Positions 38,892 through 46,968 of a DNA stretch of 64,000 nt are shown here, piece by piece (the stretch's first letter is position 1; every line of letters starts with the position of its first letter). A program made the translations under genes and the position numbers. Origin of the DNA: Acinetobacter tibetensis (GTDB taxonomy: Bacteria; Pseudomonadota; Gammaproteobacteria; Pseudomonadales; Moraxellaceae); contig NZ_CP098732.1 of NCBI RefSeq assembly GCF_023824315.1, forward strand, positions 868,001 to 932,000, in the 5' to 3' direction. The notes below the pieces were generated by a model. That model saw only the letters and a list, made by a program, of their open reading frames with translations. It did no database searches and was not told the DNA's origin.

Positions 38892-39521
38892 ATGCAAGAC
38901 GATATTTCAGGTTGGTCGGAATGGAACCAACATTTTTCACAAATTGAAGAGATTTCAAGCCCAAGTGAGTTACATGGGTTACTCACAGGTATAGTTTGTG
39001 TGACTGAATCACCGACGCGTGAAGAGTGGCAACAAATTTTAGCGACCCTTAATGTTCCAGAATTAAGTGATATGGCTTTAACAGTACTTACTGGTGAAGC
39101 AGAAGACGTATCGCATGCACTCTCGGAAGATGAATTAGACTACTTGCCTTTATTACCAGATGATGAACATGTGTTGGTAGATCGCGTGCAAGCACTGGCA
39201 GACTGGTGTGCAGGTGTAGTATTGGGTTTTGGTTTAGCATCAGGTCATATTCGTGCCGATGAAATGGAGCTGATTGAGCATTTACAAGATGTGGCTGCCG
39301 TTGAATTTGAAGAATCTGACAATGACGAAGAAGGTGAGGACAGTTATCTAGAACTGTATGAGTTTGTACGCTTGATTCCTGTGAGCTTGGCTTTAGGTCG
39401 CACGAAAGTAGCGGTAGATGAAAGTTCATTGTTGCAAAACTTTCATGCCAAAATGCAGCAGAATAAAACGAGTCCTGACAACAGTGTTGTAGAAATGTTT
39501 ACACCACATCGACCAAGTTAA
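38892..39521 (+). CDS. ygfB: UPF0149 family protein YgfB
   Basis: A 209-residue cytosolic protein. SSPSELHGLLTGIVCV near the N terminus, DWCAGVVLGFGLASG in the middle and an acidic loop (EESDNDEEGEDSYLELYEFVRLIP) are typical of the YgfB/YecA group. In Pseudomonas aeruginosa YgfB is linked to beta-lactam resistance control, but the function here is unproven. The ATG at 38892 follows GGA. It is divergent from the zapA pair and precedes pepP, as in E. coli. Confidence 0.88.
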   Translation: MQDDISGWSEWNQHFSQIEEISSPSELHGLLTGIVCVTESPTREEWQQILATLNVPELSDMALTVLTGEAEDVSHALSEDELDYLPLLPDDEHVLVDRVQALADWCAGVVLGFGLASGHIRADEMELIEHLQDVAAVEFEESDNDEEGEDSYLELYEFVRLIPVSLALGRTKVAVDESSLLQNFHAKMQQNKTSPDNSVVEMFTPHRPS

Positions 39522-39537
39522 TTTTGGTCGATTTTTT
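39508..39537 (+). terminator. Terminator between ygfB and pepP
   Basis: ATCGACCAA and TTGGTCGAT enclose the ygfB stop codon and are followed by six T residues. It partly separates ygfB from pepP. Confidence 0.8.
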
Positions 39538-39597
39538 GCTTTAAGATCGCAAACACAGCAACCCTATTCTTTATTCAACAAGACCGAAGAACATTCA

Positions 39598-40917
39598 ATG
39601 AAAAAACTGACTCAAGTAGATTTTAAGGAACGTCGTGACCGCCTCGCAGAGGAAATGGGACCACACAGTATCGCGATTATTGCCACCAGCCCAGTGGCCA
39701 TTCGTAATCGGGATGCAGACTATAAATTTCGAGCGGACAGTAGTTTTTTCTATTTGACGGGGTTTGCAGAACCAGAAGCGGTTGCTGTGATTGAAACGTA
39801 TGAATCTTTAGATGAAGGCTATACCTATAGCTTGTTCTGCCGCGAACGTAATCGTGAGATGGAAATCTGGAATGGTTACCGTGCAGGAATTGACGGTGCA
39901 ATTGATGATTATGAAGCCGATGAAGCTTATGCGATTGATTTGCTTGACGAAGAAATCATTGAGAAATTACTGAATAAACAGAAATTATTCTATCGGATTG
40001 GACACAGTTCTGAGTTTGATGTCCGTGTTAGCAAATGGATTCAGCAGGCAGATGCACAGCAACGCCGTGGCAATGAATCGCCAGCACAAGTGATTCAACT
40101 GGATCGTATCTTAGATGAAATCCGTTTATTTAAAACACCACAAGAAATTGAATTGATGCAAATTGCATCGAACATTAGTGCAAAAGCCCATACTCGTGCC
40201 ATGCAAGCTGTGCATGTGGGCATGATGGAATATGCATTGGAAGCTGAGCTGAATTATGTATTTGGGCAACAAGGTTGCGTACCAGCCTATAACAGTATTG
40301 TAGGTGGGGGTGCTAATGCTTGTATTTTGCACTATGTTGAAAATAATCAAGAATTGAAAGATGGTGATTTGGTTCTGATTGATGCTGCTTGTGAATATGA
40401 GTTATATGCATCAGACATTACTCGTACTTTTCCAGTCAATGGTAAGTTTAGCCCTGAGCAAAAAGCGTTATATGAAATTGTATTAAACGCGCAGCTTGCA
40501 GCAATTGACGCGGTCAAAATTGGCAACTCCTATAAAGAGCCACATCATGTTGCAGTGCGTATTTTGGTAGAAGGCTTATTGTCACTTGGTATTATGCAGG
40601 GTGATATTGAACAGATTATTAAAACCGAAGCTTACCATCAGTTTTATATGCATGGCACGGGACACTGGTTAGGCATGGATGTGCATGACGTTGGTGCATA
40701 CAAACAAGCTGGCGAATGGCGTCCTTATGAAGAAGGGATGGTTGTAACGATTGAACCAGGCCTTTATATTGCGCCAGATGATGAAACAGTGGATGCAAAA
40801 TGGCGTGGGATTGGTATTCGTATTGAAGATGATGTCGTTGCGACTGCCAATGGGCCACTGGTTTTAACCAAAGGCGTTGTAAAATCGATTGCAGATATTG
40901 AAGCATTAATGGCTTAA
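39598..40917 (+). CDS. pepP: Xaa-Pro aminopeptidase PepP
   Basis: A 439-residue cytosolic metallopeptidase that removes an N-terminal residue before proline. The creatinase-like N domain (residues 1-170; FYLTGFAEPEAVAV) is followed by the pita-bread domain. That carries DGDLVLIDAACEYELYASDITRTFP with the metal aspartates, HGTGHWLGMDVHDVG, the glutamate in TIEPGLYI, and GIGIRIEDD. In E. coli ubiH follows directly; here about 6 kb intervenes. Confidence 0.95.
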   Translation: MKKLTQVDFKERRDRLAEEMGPHSIAIIATSPVAIRNRDADYKFRADSSFFYLTGFAEPEAVAVIETYESLDEGYTYSLFCRERNREMEIWNGYRAGIDGAIDDYEADEAYAIDLLDEEIIEKLLNKQKLFYRIGHSSEFDVRVSKWIQQADAQQRRGNESPAQVIQLDRILDEIRLFKTPQEIELMQIASNISAKAHTRAMQAVHVGMMEYALEAELNYVFGQQGCVPAYNSIVGGGANACILHYVENNQELKDGDLVLIDAACEYELYASDITRTFPVNGKFSPEQKALYEIVLNAQLAAIDAVKIGNSYKEPHHVAVRILVEGLLSLGIMQGDIEQIIKTEAYHQFYMHGTGHWLGMDVHDVGAYKQAGEWRPYEEGMVVTIEPGLYIAPDDETVDAKWRGIGIRIEDDVVATANGPLVLTKGVVKSIADIEALMA

Positions 40918-40930
40918 GCATCAATAATAT

Positions 40931-40951
40931 GAAAGCCAATCATAAGATTGG
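40931..40951. repeat. Hairpin matching a terminator 900 bp away, without T tract
   Basis: GAAAGCCAATC-ATAA-GATTGG just after pepP is identical to 41831-41851 except that the 4-base loop is inverted. No T tract follows, so it is probably a broken half of a terminator. Confidence 0.55.
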
Positions 40952-41122
40952 TCTGATCATTTTGAATAGCAATATTTCATAGAAGATAATTTACGTAAAA
41001 TAGCTCCTTGATATGGGGCTATTTTTTTTAAGTTTTGTATAAAGTATATTTTGCTCGTTTGATGGAAACTAAATTATTTTACATATAGCGATACATTAGA
41101 ATCTTGATGAGAGTCAACAAAA

Positions 41123-41590
41123 ATGCAATCTATTTTTAGACAAAATAATATAGAACAATTTTTACCAGTATTTCGTTATATATTAGGTGTTTGTTCAATT
41201 TTTCTAAGCATAATTGGAATTGGGTTTATTGTTTTTATACTTCCACTATTGTTTGTTTTTCCATTATTTTTATATCTTATTTTTCTCAATTTTAATAAAC
41301 CTAAACGAATATTAGATCAATTTGATCTAATACAAATTTGTATGTGGCTTATTGTGCTTCTACCTTATGAATATTTTTTTATTACCATTGTAGTATTCGG
41401 TATTTTTATTCTACATAAAGTGATCAAAAAACAGTTGATTAGATGTAATATTATGTTGGGGTTTTGCATTGTATTTTTTATTACTAAGGATTTTTTTTCA
41501 ATAATTTTACTAATAATACTGTGTCTTTTGTCTACATTTTATGATTTTAGAATCAATCAAAAAAAATCCGCGCAATCGCCATTTTATTAA
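41123..41590 (+). CDS. Hypothetical membrane protein, very AT-rich
   Basis: A 155-residue protein, mostly hydrophobic, with about four predicted spans (FRYILGVCSIFLSIIGIGFIVFI region, the FPLFLYLIFL stretch, IQICMWLIVLLPY and the C-terminal IVFFITKDFFSIILLIIL). No family is recognised. Its base composition is much poorer in GC than pepP. It sits in a segment flanked by matching hairpins, so it looks horizontally gained. Confidence 0.5.
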   Translation: MQSIFRQNNIEQFLPVFRYILGVCSIFLSIIGIGFIVFILPLLFVFPLFLYLIFLNFNKPKRILDQFDLIQICMWLIVLLPYEYFFITIVVFGIFILHKVIKKQLIRCNIMLGFCIVFFITKDFFSIILLIILCLLSTFYDFRINQKKSAQSPFY

Positions 41591-41644
41591 ATGATGATGT
41601 ACCCAGAACTCTTAAATCAAATTTCTCCAGATTAATGTATTCAT

Positions 41645-41824
41645 ATGGGGAATTTTCAAGGGACTTCTACATTTTGTGCTGTTGAGAACGTTAGGTCGCA
41701 GAATGTACTAATTAAATCAGGGTTCATTCAGCAGAAACTTTTGGAAAAGTGGGCTAAATTTTCAGCATTCGGTGAAGATGTAAGAGACTGTATTGGATAT
41801 AAGATGCAAATGAAATGGATGTAG
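41645..41824 (+). pseudogene. GNAT acetyltransferase C-terminal remnant
   Basis: Sixty codons encode FCAVENVRSQNVLIKSGF, KLLEKWAKFSAFGEDVRD and CIGYKMQMKWM. The N-x2-SQ-x-VL-x-K-x-GF pattern is the C-terminal part of GNAT acetyltransferases, where the acetyl-CoA site ends. The N-terminal two-thirds is absent, so this is a leftover fragment. Confidence 0.65.
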
Positions 41825-41830
41825 AACAAC

Positions 41831-41859
41831 GAAAGCCAATCTTATGATTGGCTTTTTTT
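41831..41859. terminator. Terminator hairpin upstream of the flavin reductase 3' end
   Basis: AAAGCCAATC-TTAT-GATTGGCTTT followed by T residues on the plus strand. It lies about 50 nt beyond the stop of the minus-strand flavin reductase gene. Confidence 0.82.
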
Positions 41860-41910
41860 ATTTTTGAGATTGTTTTTCTTCGAGATATATTCTATCGAAG
41901 AAACTATTAT

Positions 41911-42405
41911 TTAAGCGATTTCGGTCTGCCCAACTTGATGATAAGCTCGATTAAAATAAACTAGACTCTGATCTTGCTGACTTTGTTGAATTGCAACAAT
42001 ACGGCAGATAAAAATGGTATGAGTACCCACTTCCTGAATTTGATCAATTTCACAATCAAAATTGACCAAAGCATCTTCTAATACTGGTGCGCCTGTTTCC
42101 AACTCTTTCCAAATCCCGTGCTTAAAACGTTCTTCTGAACTCAGTTTAGAGGAGAATACGTTAGAAATATGCTCATGCTGTGCACCTAAAACATTTACCG
42201 TTAAAATCTTATTTTCGATAAAATGCTCATGTGATCGAGAAGCTTTATTCATACAGACCAATAAAGTTGGGGGAGTATCGGTAACGCTACATACGGCAGA
42301 TGCAGTGAAACCATGACGATCAGACATACCTGCCGTGGTCACAACACTTACTGCGCTGGTTAACGAAGACATAGCATTTCTAAAGTCTGTTGCTTCAATC
42401 ATCAC
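41911..42405 (-). CDS. Flavin reductase-like FMN-binding protein
   Basis: A 164-residue single-domain flavoprotein of the HpaC/RutF type. AVSVVTTAGMSDRHGFTASAVCSVTDTPPTLLVCMN is the FMN site, FTVNVL-like ILTVNVLGA follows, and YFNRAYHQV closes the domain. It reduces FMN or FAD with NAD(P)H to supply a partner oxygenase. It lies downstream of mesX and mesD on the same strand, 159 nt after mesD, so it is the likely source of reduced flavin for that system; this is inference from position. Confidence 0.85.
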   Translation of the reverse strand: MMIEATDFRNAMSSLTSAVSVVTTAGMSDRHGFTASAVCSVTDTPPTLLVCMNKASRSHEHFIENKILTVNVLGAQHEHISNVFSSKLSSEERFKHGIWKELETGAPVLEDALVNFDCEIDQIQEVGTHTIFICRIVAIQQSQQDQSLVYFNRAYHQVGQTEIA

Positions 42406-42564
42406 TTTATTCCTAAATTGAACCGTACATTTTGTTTAAATTGGGCTATATCACACAATTCGGTCATATAACCACTGGATTAGAATGCATTCTGGGGAGC
42501 GCTGACGCATGCTTTCTACTGAGATAAGAGCTACCCATTTTATCTAATGCGTAGCTCTTTCACA

Positions 42565-43611
42565 TCATGCGATAGATGCGTATGAAGTCGAAAGTTCTTT
42601 ACGAATGATTTCAGCACCTGCGCTTAAAGCATTCAGTTTACCGCGTGCCACTTCACGTGCCAAAGGCGCCATACCACAGTTGGTTGAAGGATAAAGTTTA
42701 TCTGCATCAACAAACTGAAGCGCTTTACGCAATGTATTGGCAACTTCTTCTGCTGTTTCAATGGTGTTGGTTGCAACATCAATCGCACCCACCATGACTT
42801 TTTTACCACGAATCAGTTCAATCAGATCCATTGGCACACGTGAGTTTTGACATTCAAGTGAAACGATATCAATCTTCGATTTTTGTAGTTTAGGGAACGC
42901 TTCTTCGTACTGACGCCATTCTGAACCTAACGTTTTTTTCCAGTCGGTATTGGCTTTAATGCCGTAACCATAGCAAATATGCACCGCAGTTTCACACTTT
43001 AAACCTTCAAGAGCACGCTCTAAAGTTGCCACACCCCAATCATTCACTTCATCAAAGAACACATTAAATGCAGGCTCATCAAACTGAATGATATCAACAC
43101 CAGCAGCTTCAAGTTCTAAGGCTTCTTGGTTTAAGATTTTGGCAAATTCCCAAGCCAGTTTTTCACGGCTTTTGTAGTGACCATCATAAAGCGTATCAAT
43201 CATAGTCATTGGGCCAGGAAGTGCCCATTTAATTGGTTGGGTGGTTTGGCTGCGTAAGAATTTAGCATCTTCCACAAACACTGGCTTTTGACGAGAAACT
43301 GCACCCACTACAGATGGTACACTGGCATCATAACGGTTACGGATACGAACTGTTTCGCGCTTCTCAAAATCCACGCCATCTAGATGTTCAATAAACGTGG
43401 TCACAAAATGTTGGCGGGTTTGTTCGCCATCACTGACAATATCAATGCCAGCATGTTGCTGTTCTTGCAATGACAGACGTAAAGCATCTTGTTTGGCTTC
43501 AATCAGTTGCTCACCTTCAAGTTTCCAAGGTGACCAAAGTTTTTCTGGTTCTGCAAGCCAAGAAGGTTTTGGTAAGCTGCCAGCAGTTGATGTGGGTAAT
43601 AAAATGGCCAT
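42565..43611 (-). CDS. mesD: Core-MetE-type methionine synthase MesD
   Basis: A 348-residue protein corresponding to only the C-terminal catalytic half of MetE, lacking its folate-binding N-terminal domain. DGEQTRQHFVTTFIEHLDGVDF, FDEPAFNVFFDEV, HICYGYG and the zinc-cysteine region YPSTNCGMAPLAREVA are visible. It should methylate homocysteine to methionine. The MesD family was described from Acinetobacter as needing MesX and oxygen rather than methyl-folate. Its mesX partner lies 36 nt upstream, which firmly supports the call. Confidence 0.88.
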   Translation of the reverse strand: MAILLPTSTAGSLPKPSWLAEPEKLWSPWKLEGEQLIEAKQDALRLSLQEQQHAGIDIVSDGEQTRQHFVTTFIEHLDGVDFEKRETVRIRNRYDASVPSVVGAVSRQKPVFVEDAKFLRSQTTQPIKWALPGPMTMIDTLYDGHYKSREKLAWEFAKILNQEALELEAAGVDIIQFDEPAFNVFFDEVNDWGVATLERALEGLKCETAVHICYGYGIKANTDWKKTLGSEWRQYEEAFPKLQKSKIDIVSLECQNSRVPMDLIELIRGKKVMVGAIDVATNTIETAEEVANTLRKALQFVDADKLYPSTNCGMAPLAREVARGKLNALSAGAEIIRKELSTSYASIA

Positions 43612-43647
43612 TTTAAATCTCTATTTCAATATTCTATTTCAGTTAAA

Positions 43648-44640
43648 TTAAGCAGCGTTACGCTCTACGTTGTAATTAGCAGCCCATTGCTCAAGGATGT
43701 TTTGATAAGGCTTGATAAAGTTTTCTTCAGTCCATTTACCTTGTTTGACTGCGAGCTGACCACGTTCAACACGGTCATAGACAATTCGTGTTAATGAATA
43801 ATCTGGGTACTCTAAACTTGCTTTATAAACTTGTGCCGCTGATGAATTTGCATTGTAAATTTCAGGGCGATAAATTTTTTGGAACGTTTCCATGGTACTA
43901 ATCGCACTGATCAGTTCAAAATCAGTGTAATCACGCAGTAAATCACCCGCAAAATAGAATGCTAAAGGTGCAACGCTTCCTTTCGGCATAAAGAAGCGAA
44001 CTTGTAAGCCCATCTTATGGAAATATTCATCGGTACGTGAGTATTGATCTTGCTTGTATTCAACACCCAAAATTGGATGCTCATTGGTCGTACGGTGATA
44101 AGTCCGTGCTGTTGAAACACTTAAGCAAATGACAGGCTGTTGATTAAACTCAGCCTTAAAAGTATCTGAATTTACTAAATATTGATAAAGCTTGCCGTGT
44201 AAATCACCAAAACCTTCAGGTGCGTACGAAGTTGAGTTCTCTTGATTATGTTCTTTCAGTACCACACTAAAATCGTAGTCACGTACATAAGATGAGAAGC
44301 TATTGCCAATCATGCCTTCAATACGCTGATTGGTATGATGATCGGTAATGGTGCTTTTCAGCATTTCAATGATTGGAAAAGTTTGACCATTGCCTTCAAT
44401 ATCTAAATCCGCAGAAATAATGTCAATTTCAAGCGAATAACGATCACCATTTGGATTATCTGTTTGTGCTAAAGCATTAAAACGATTGTTAATCATTCGA
44501 AGCGTATTACGTAGATTCTGCTCACGGCTTTCACCACGTGCTAGGTTAGCAAAGTTAGTTGTTAGGCGTGTGCTATCTGCTGGTTGATAGTTTTCATCAA
44601 AACGAATGCGTTTGATTGAACATGCAAACTCTTTACTCAT
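43648..44640 (-). CDS. mesX: MesX (DUF1852), partner of MesD
   Basis: A roughly 330-residue DUF1852 protein required with MesD for oxygen-dependent, folate-independent methionine synthesis; its chemistry is not established. The N terminus CSIKRIRFDENYQPADSTRLTTNFANLARG, RENTLR-like LRNTLRMINNRFNALAQ, and the EYKQDQYSRTDEYFHKMGLQVRFFMP segment are characteristic. I start at ATG 44640 (MSKEFACS) with AGGA 11 nt upstream; earlier ATGs at 44652 and 44715 are possible. It is first in the mesX-mesD unit. Confidence 0.87.
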   Translation of the reverse strand: MSKEFACSIKRIRFDENYQPADSTRLTTNFANLARGESREQNLRNTLRMINNRFNALAQTDNPNGDRYSLEIDIISADLDIEGNGQTFPIIEMLKSTITDHHTNQRIEGMIGNSFSSYVRDYDFSVVLKEHNQENSTSYAPEGFGDLHGKLYQYLVNSDTFKAEFNQQPVICLSVSTARTYHRTTNEHPILGVEYKQDQYSRTDEYFHKMGLQVRFFMPKGSVAPLAFYFAGDLLRDYTDFELISAISTMETFQKIYRPEIYNANSSAAQVYKASLEYPDYSLTRIVYDRVERGQLAVKQGKWTEENFIKPYQNILEQWAANYNVERNAA

Positions 44641-45030
44641 GGTGATGGTCATCCTAATTTTTGAGATTAAATCTAAATTGCTTGAATGGTGTAATTTATA
44701 CCGCAATCTAAACATGAATAAAAATGATTTAGTCTCAACCTAAAGTGAGTAAAATTCATGTTTGAAGTTTAAGCCACATTAAAAATAGGCGTGTTTTCGT
44801 ATTAGCTTTGAGACAAAAATAAAATTAGGAATAAACTATCGACTTGTTTCAAAGTCGGAATTTTGTGAATTTTTAATGGTGTTTATGTTTTTAAGTAATT
44901 GATATTTAAGTTAATATTAAAATATACTTCGTATAACGCCCATTATGTTAAATGGGGCGAGTTAAAAATAAAATATTTATAAACATAAAAAATATATGAT
45001 TCATATTTTAATCACTATATAAAAATAGTC
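44641..45030. promoter_or_regulatory. Divergent control region of mesX with inverted repeats
   Basis: About 390 AT-rich bases. AAACATGAAT (44710-44719) and ATTCATGTTT (44754-44763) form a perfect 10-bp inverted repeat 34 nt apart. Within it TGAGTAAAATTCA (44746-44758) is one base from the MetR consensus TGAA-N5-TTCA. This suggests methionine-linked control of mesX-mesD. Confidence 0.4.
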
Positions 45031-45738
45031 ATGGCATTTTTAATTGAAGGCATAAAACTAGATGAAAACCTATCTTTGGATATGTTTTATCCAGAATCAT
45101 TTCGAACTTTAGATGAGTTACTTATTTTCCCTGAAGAAAATTTAATCGTTGTAAAAGAATTGTGGAGTGGAAAGCCTTGTGATACGTTTTTTACTTTAGA
45201 TGCTTTAGAGAGAATCGATCCCTTTAAAAGATATAATCAAGAAAATGGCAAGGCTTTAATAGAAATAAAAGGTGATCTAACTATTGTAACTACTGTAACT
45301 GTGGAAAGAGGAACGATGGCTGAATATTTATTCGGTTCTATTTTTAAAAATAATCAACAAATATTTAAATCTTTAGGTGTGAGATATTCTTCTATTCCTA
45401 CTAAATCAACATATCAAAAATATTTAGATTTACAATTTAGCTTAATGACATCTCAAAAAAGCAGGGAGAGTTTTTTTGAAGAATTTAGTAGTTCATTGTT
45501 CGATGATAAGGTAAATAAGCTAAGAGGGATCTTTAGGTCTAATTTTAGATCAAATTGTCAAATAGGTTATTTCCCTCCAGAACATTTTTTAACTCAAGAG
45601 CTATTCAATGTACTCGATCATGATAAGGAGTTTAGAAAGGCACTTTTTAAAGTTTTGCTATTAGAAGAAGCTGTGACAAATGAAGCAGCATCTGTAGTGT
45701 TTAAAGATCTAATAACGCATTATCTAAAAGAGAATTAA
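45031..45738 (+). CDS. Hypothetical protein paired with ADP-ribosylglycohydrolase
   Basis: A 235-residue soluble protein of no recognised family, without signal or membrane span. The N-terminal half looks mixed alpha/beta (LDELLIFPEENLIVVKELW, KALIEIKGDLTIVTTVTVERG). The C-terminal half is helical and charged (KVNKLRGIFRSNFRSNCQIGYFPPEHF). It is very AT-rich. Its stop is 5 nt before the ADP-ribosylglycohydrolase start, so the two form an operon and probably act together. No ribosome site is obvious. Confidence 0.65.
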   Translation: MAFLIEGIKLDENLSLDMFYPESFRTLDELLIFPEENLIVVKELWSGKPCDTFFTLDALERIDPFKRYNQENGKALIEIKGDLTIVTTVTVERGTMAEYLFGSIFKNNQQIFKSLGVRYSSIPTKSTYQKYLDLQFSLMTSQKSRESFFEEFSSSLFDDKVNKLRGIFRSNFRSNCQIGYFPPEHFLTQELFNVLDHDKEFRKALFKVLLLEEAVTNEAASVVFKDLITHYLKEN

Positions 45739-45743
45739 GTTTA

Positions 45744-46571
45744 ATGTTAACTGAGATAGCTATTGCAGATGCATATGGTGCAGGTTTTGAATTTTGTGCT
45801 GTAGAAAAAATCAATTTACATAATAATTTAGAATCATATTGTAAACATGAATTATATGATATTTCAGGAAAGTATACAGATGATACGCAAATGTCCATTG
45901 CCATAGCAGAGTTTATTTTGTCTGGAGAAGAATGGAATAAAGAAAATATCGCATCTAAATTTGTAGAGTGCTTTCAACGGGATATAAGGTTTGGATATTC
46001 TGAAGGCTTTTATAACTTATTAATACAAGTTAAATCTGGGAAAGAACTAATAAATACTCTCATTTCAACTAGTGAACGAAATGGTGCTGCTATGCGTTCA
46101 GTACCGATTGGCTGTTTAAAGAAGAAAGAGGATGTTATCTCTTTTGCAACCTTACAGGCACAAATAACACATAATACAAGGCTAGGAATTTCCTCAAGTT
46201 GTACCGTGGCTTTAGCAGCTTACTATGGTTTACAAAAAAAAGGGACATTAGAAGAGTTAAGACATTTTTTACAGTTTGAAGGCTTTGGTGAGTGGGACTT
46301 TAATTGGAAAAAGAGAGTTTCTTTAAGTGCATATGATACGGTGAGTGCAGCGTTTAGTTGTTTATTACAATATGATTCTATGAGTGCACTTTTAAAGTCA
46401 TGTATTGAGTTGGGAGGCGATACAGATAGTGTTGCTTCTATAGCTATAGGCCTCGCAACATGCTTTACAGAATACCAACAAGATTTACCGAATCATCTTT
46501 TTAAAATGTTAAAAGAAGATAAGTATGGAATACCTTTCCTTAAAGGTTTAGATGAAAAATTAATTCGTTAA
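45744..46571 (+). CDS. ADP-ribosylglycohydrolase family protein (DraG-like)
   Basis: A 275-residue enzyme of the ADP-ribosyl hydrolase fold, which removes ADP-ribose from proteins or nucleotides. The metal motifs are near the N terminus, IADAYGAGFEF and GKYTDDTQMSIAIAEF, and near the C terminus, LGGDTDSVASIAIGLA; these supply the two-metal ligands. Length fits the family. It follows an unknown gene at 5 nt and has its own terminator. AT-rich composition points to horizontal origin. The target is unknown; a role in reversing a modification made by or for its partner is inference. Confidence 0.88.
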   Translation: MLTEIAIADAYGAGFEFCAVEKINLHNNLESYCKHELYDISGKYTDDTQMSIAIAEFILSGEEWNKENIASKFVECFQRDIRFGYSEGFYNLLIQVKSGKELINTLISTSERNGAAMRSVPIGCLKKKEDVISFATLQAQITHNTRLGISSSCTVALAAYYGLQKKGTLEELRHFLQFEGFGEWDFNWKKRVSLSAYDTVSAAFSCLLQYDSMSALLKSCIELGGDTDSVASIAIGLATCFTEYQQDLPNHLFKMLKEDKYGIPFLKGLDEKLIR

Positions 46572-46674
46572 TAAAATTTTTTTACTTTAATTCCTTCTAA
46601 AATTAACATAATGCATGTTATACGTAATCAACTTATTATTGTGATATAAATCAAATCGATAGTCCCTTGAATTC

Positions 46675-46703
46675 AGCCCAATATCTCCACATTGGGCTTT
46701 TTT
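46675..46703 (+). terminator. Terminator after the ADP-ribosylglycohydrolase gene
   Basis: AGCCCAAT and ATTGGGCT with an 8-nt loop, followed by a T tract. Confidence 0.85.
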
Positions 46704-46968
46704 ATTGATTTTTCATGTTCCACAAACAATTATTCAACATTGTTTCACGCTATTTATAAGTTAGCTTAAACAGTACCTTGAGCGAGTTTCCTAATAACCG
46801 ACAGTACATAATTTTTCAAAATCATGGTAGAGCCCTTTACCTTGATAGTACGTAAAAGCATCCATTTCATTATAAAAATAAAACGCTTTGATGTAATATA
46901 AAATCCATTAAAACTTATAGGTATTTTGAGGTTTCCTCCTTCGAATACGCCATAAAAAGGATACAAGC
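46704..46968. other. Promoter region of the ubi genes
   Basis: About 265 bases without a supported gene. AAGGA lies just upstream of the ubiH ATG. A minus-strand frame could encode a fragment YFYNEMDAFTYYQGKGLYHD ending in a stop; it may be coding debris, but I do not call a gene. Confidence 0.45.

Noticed and set aside
46766..46966. Open frame of 66 codons and a neighbouring fragment on the minus strand before ubiH
   Set aside because: The neighbouring frame reads like a protein piece but starts right after a stop and is under 40 residues; too little for a gene call.
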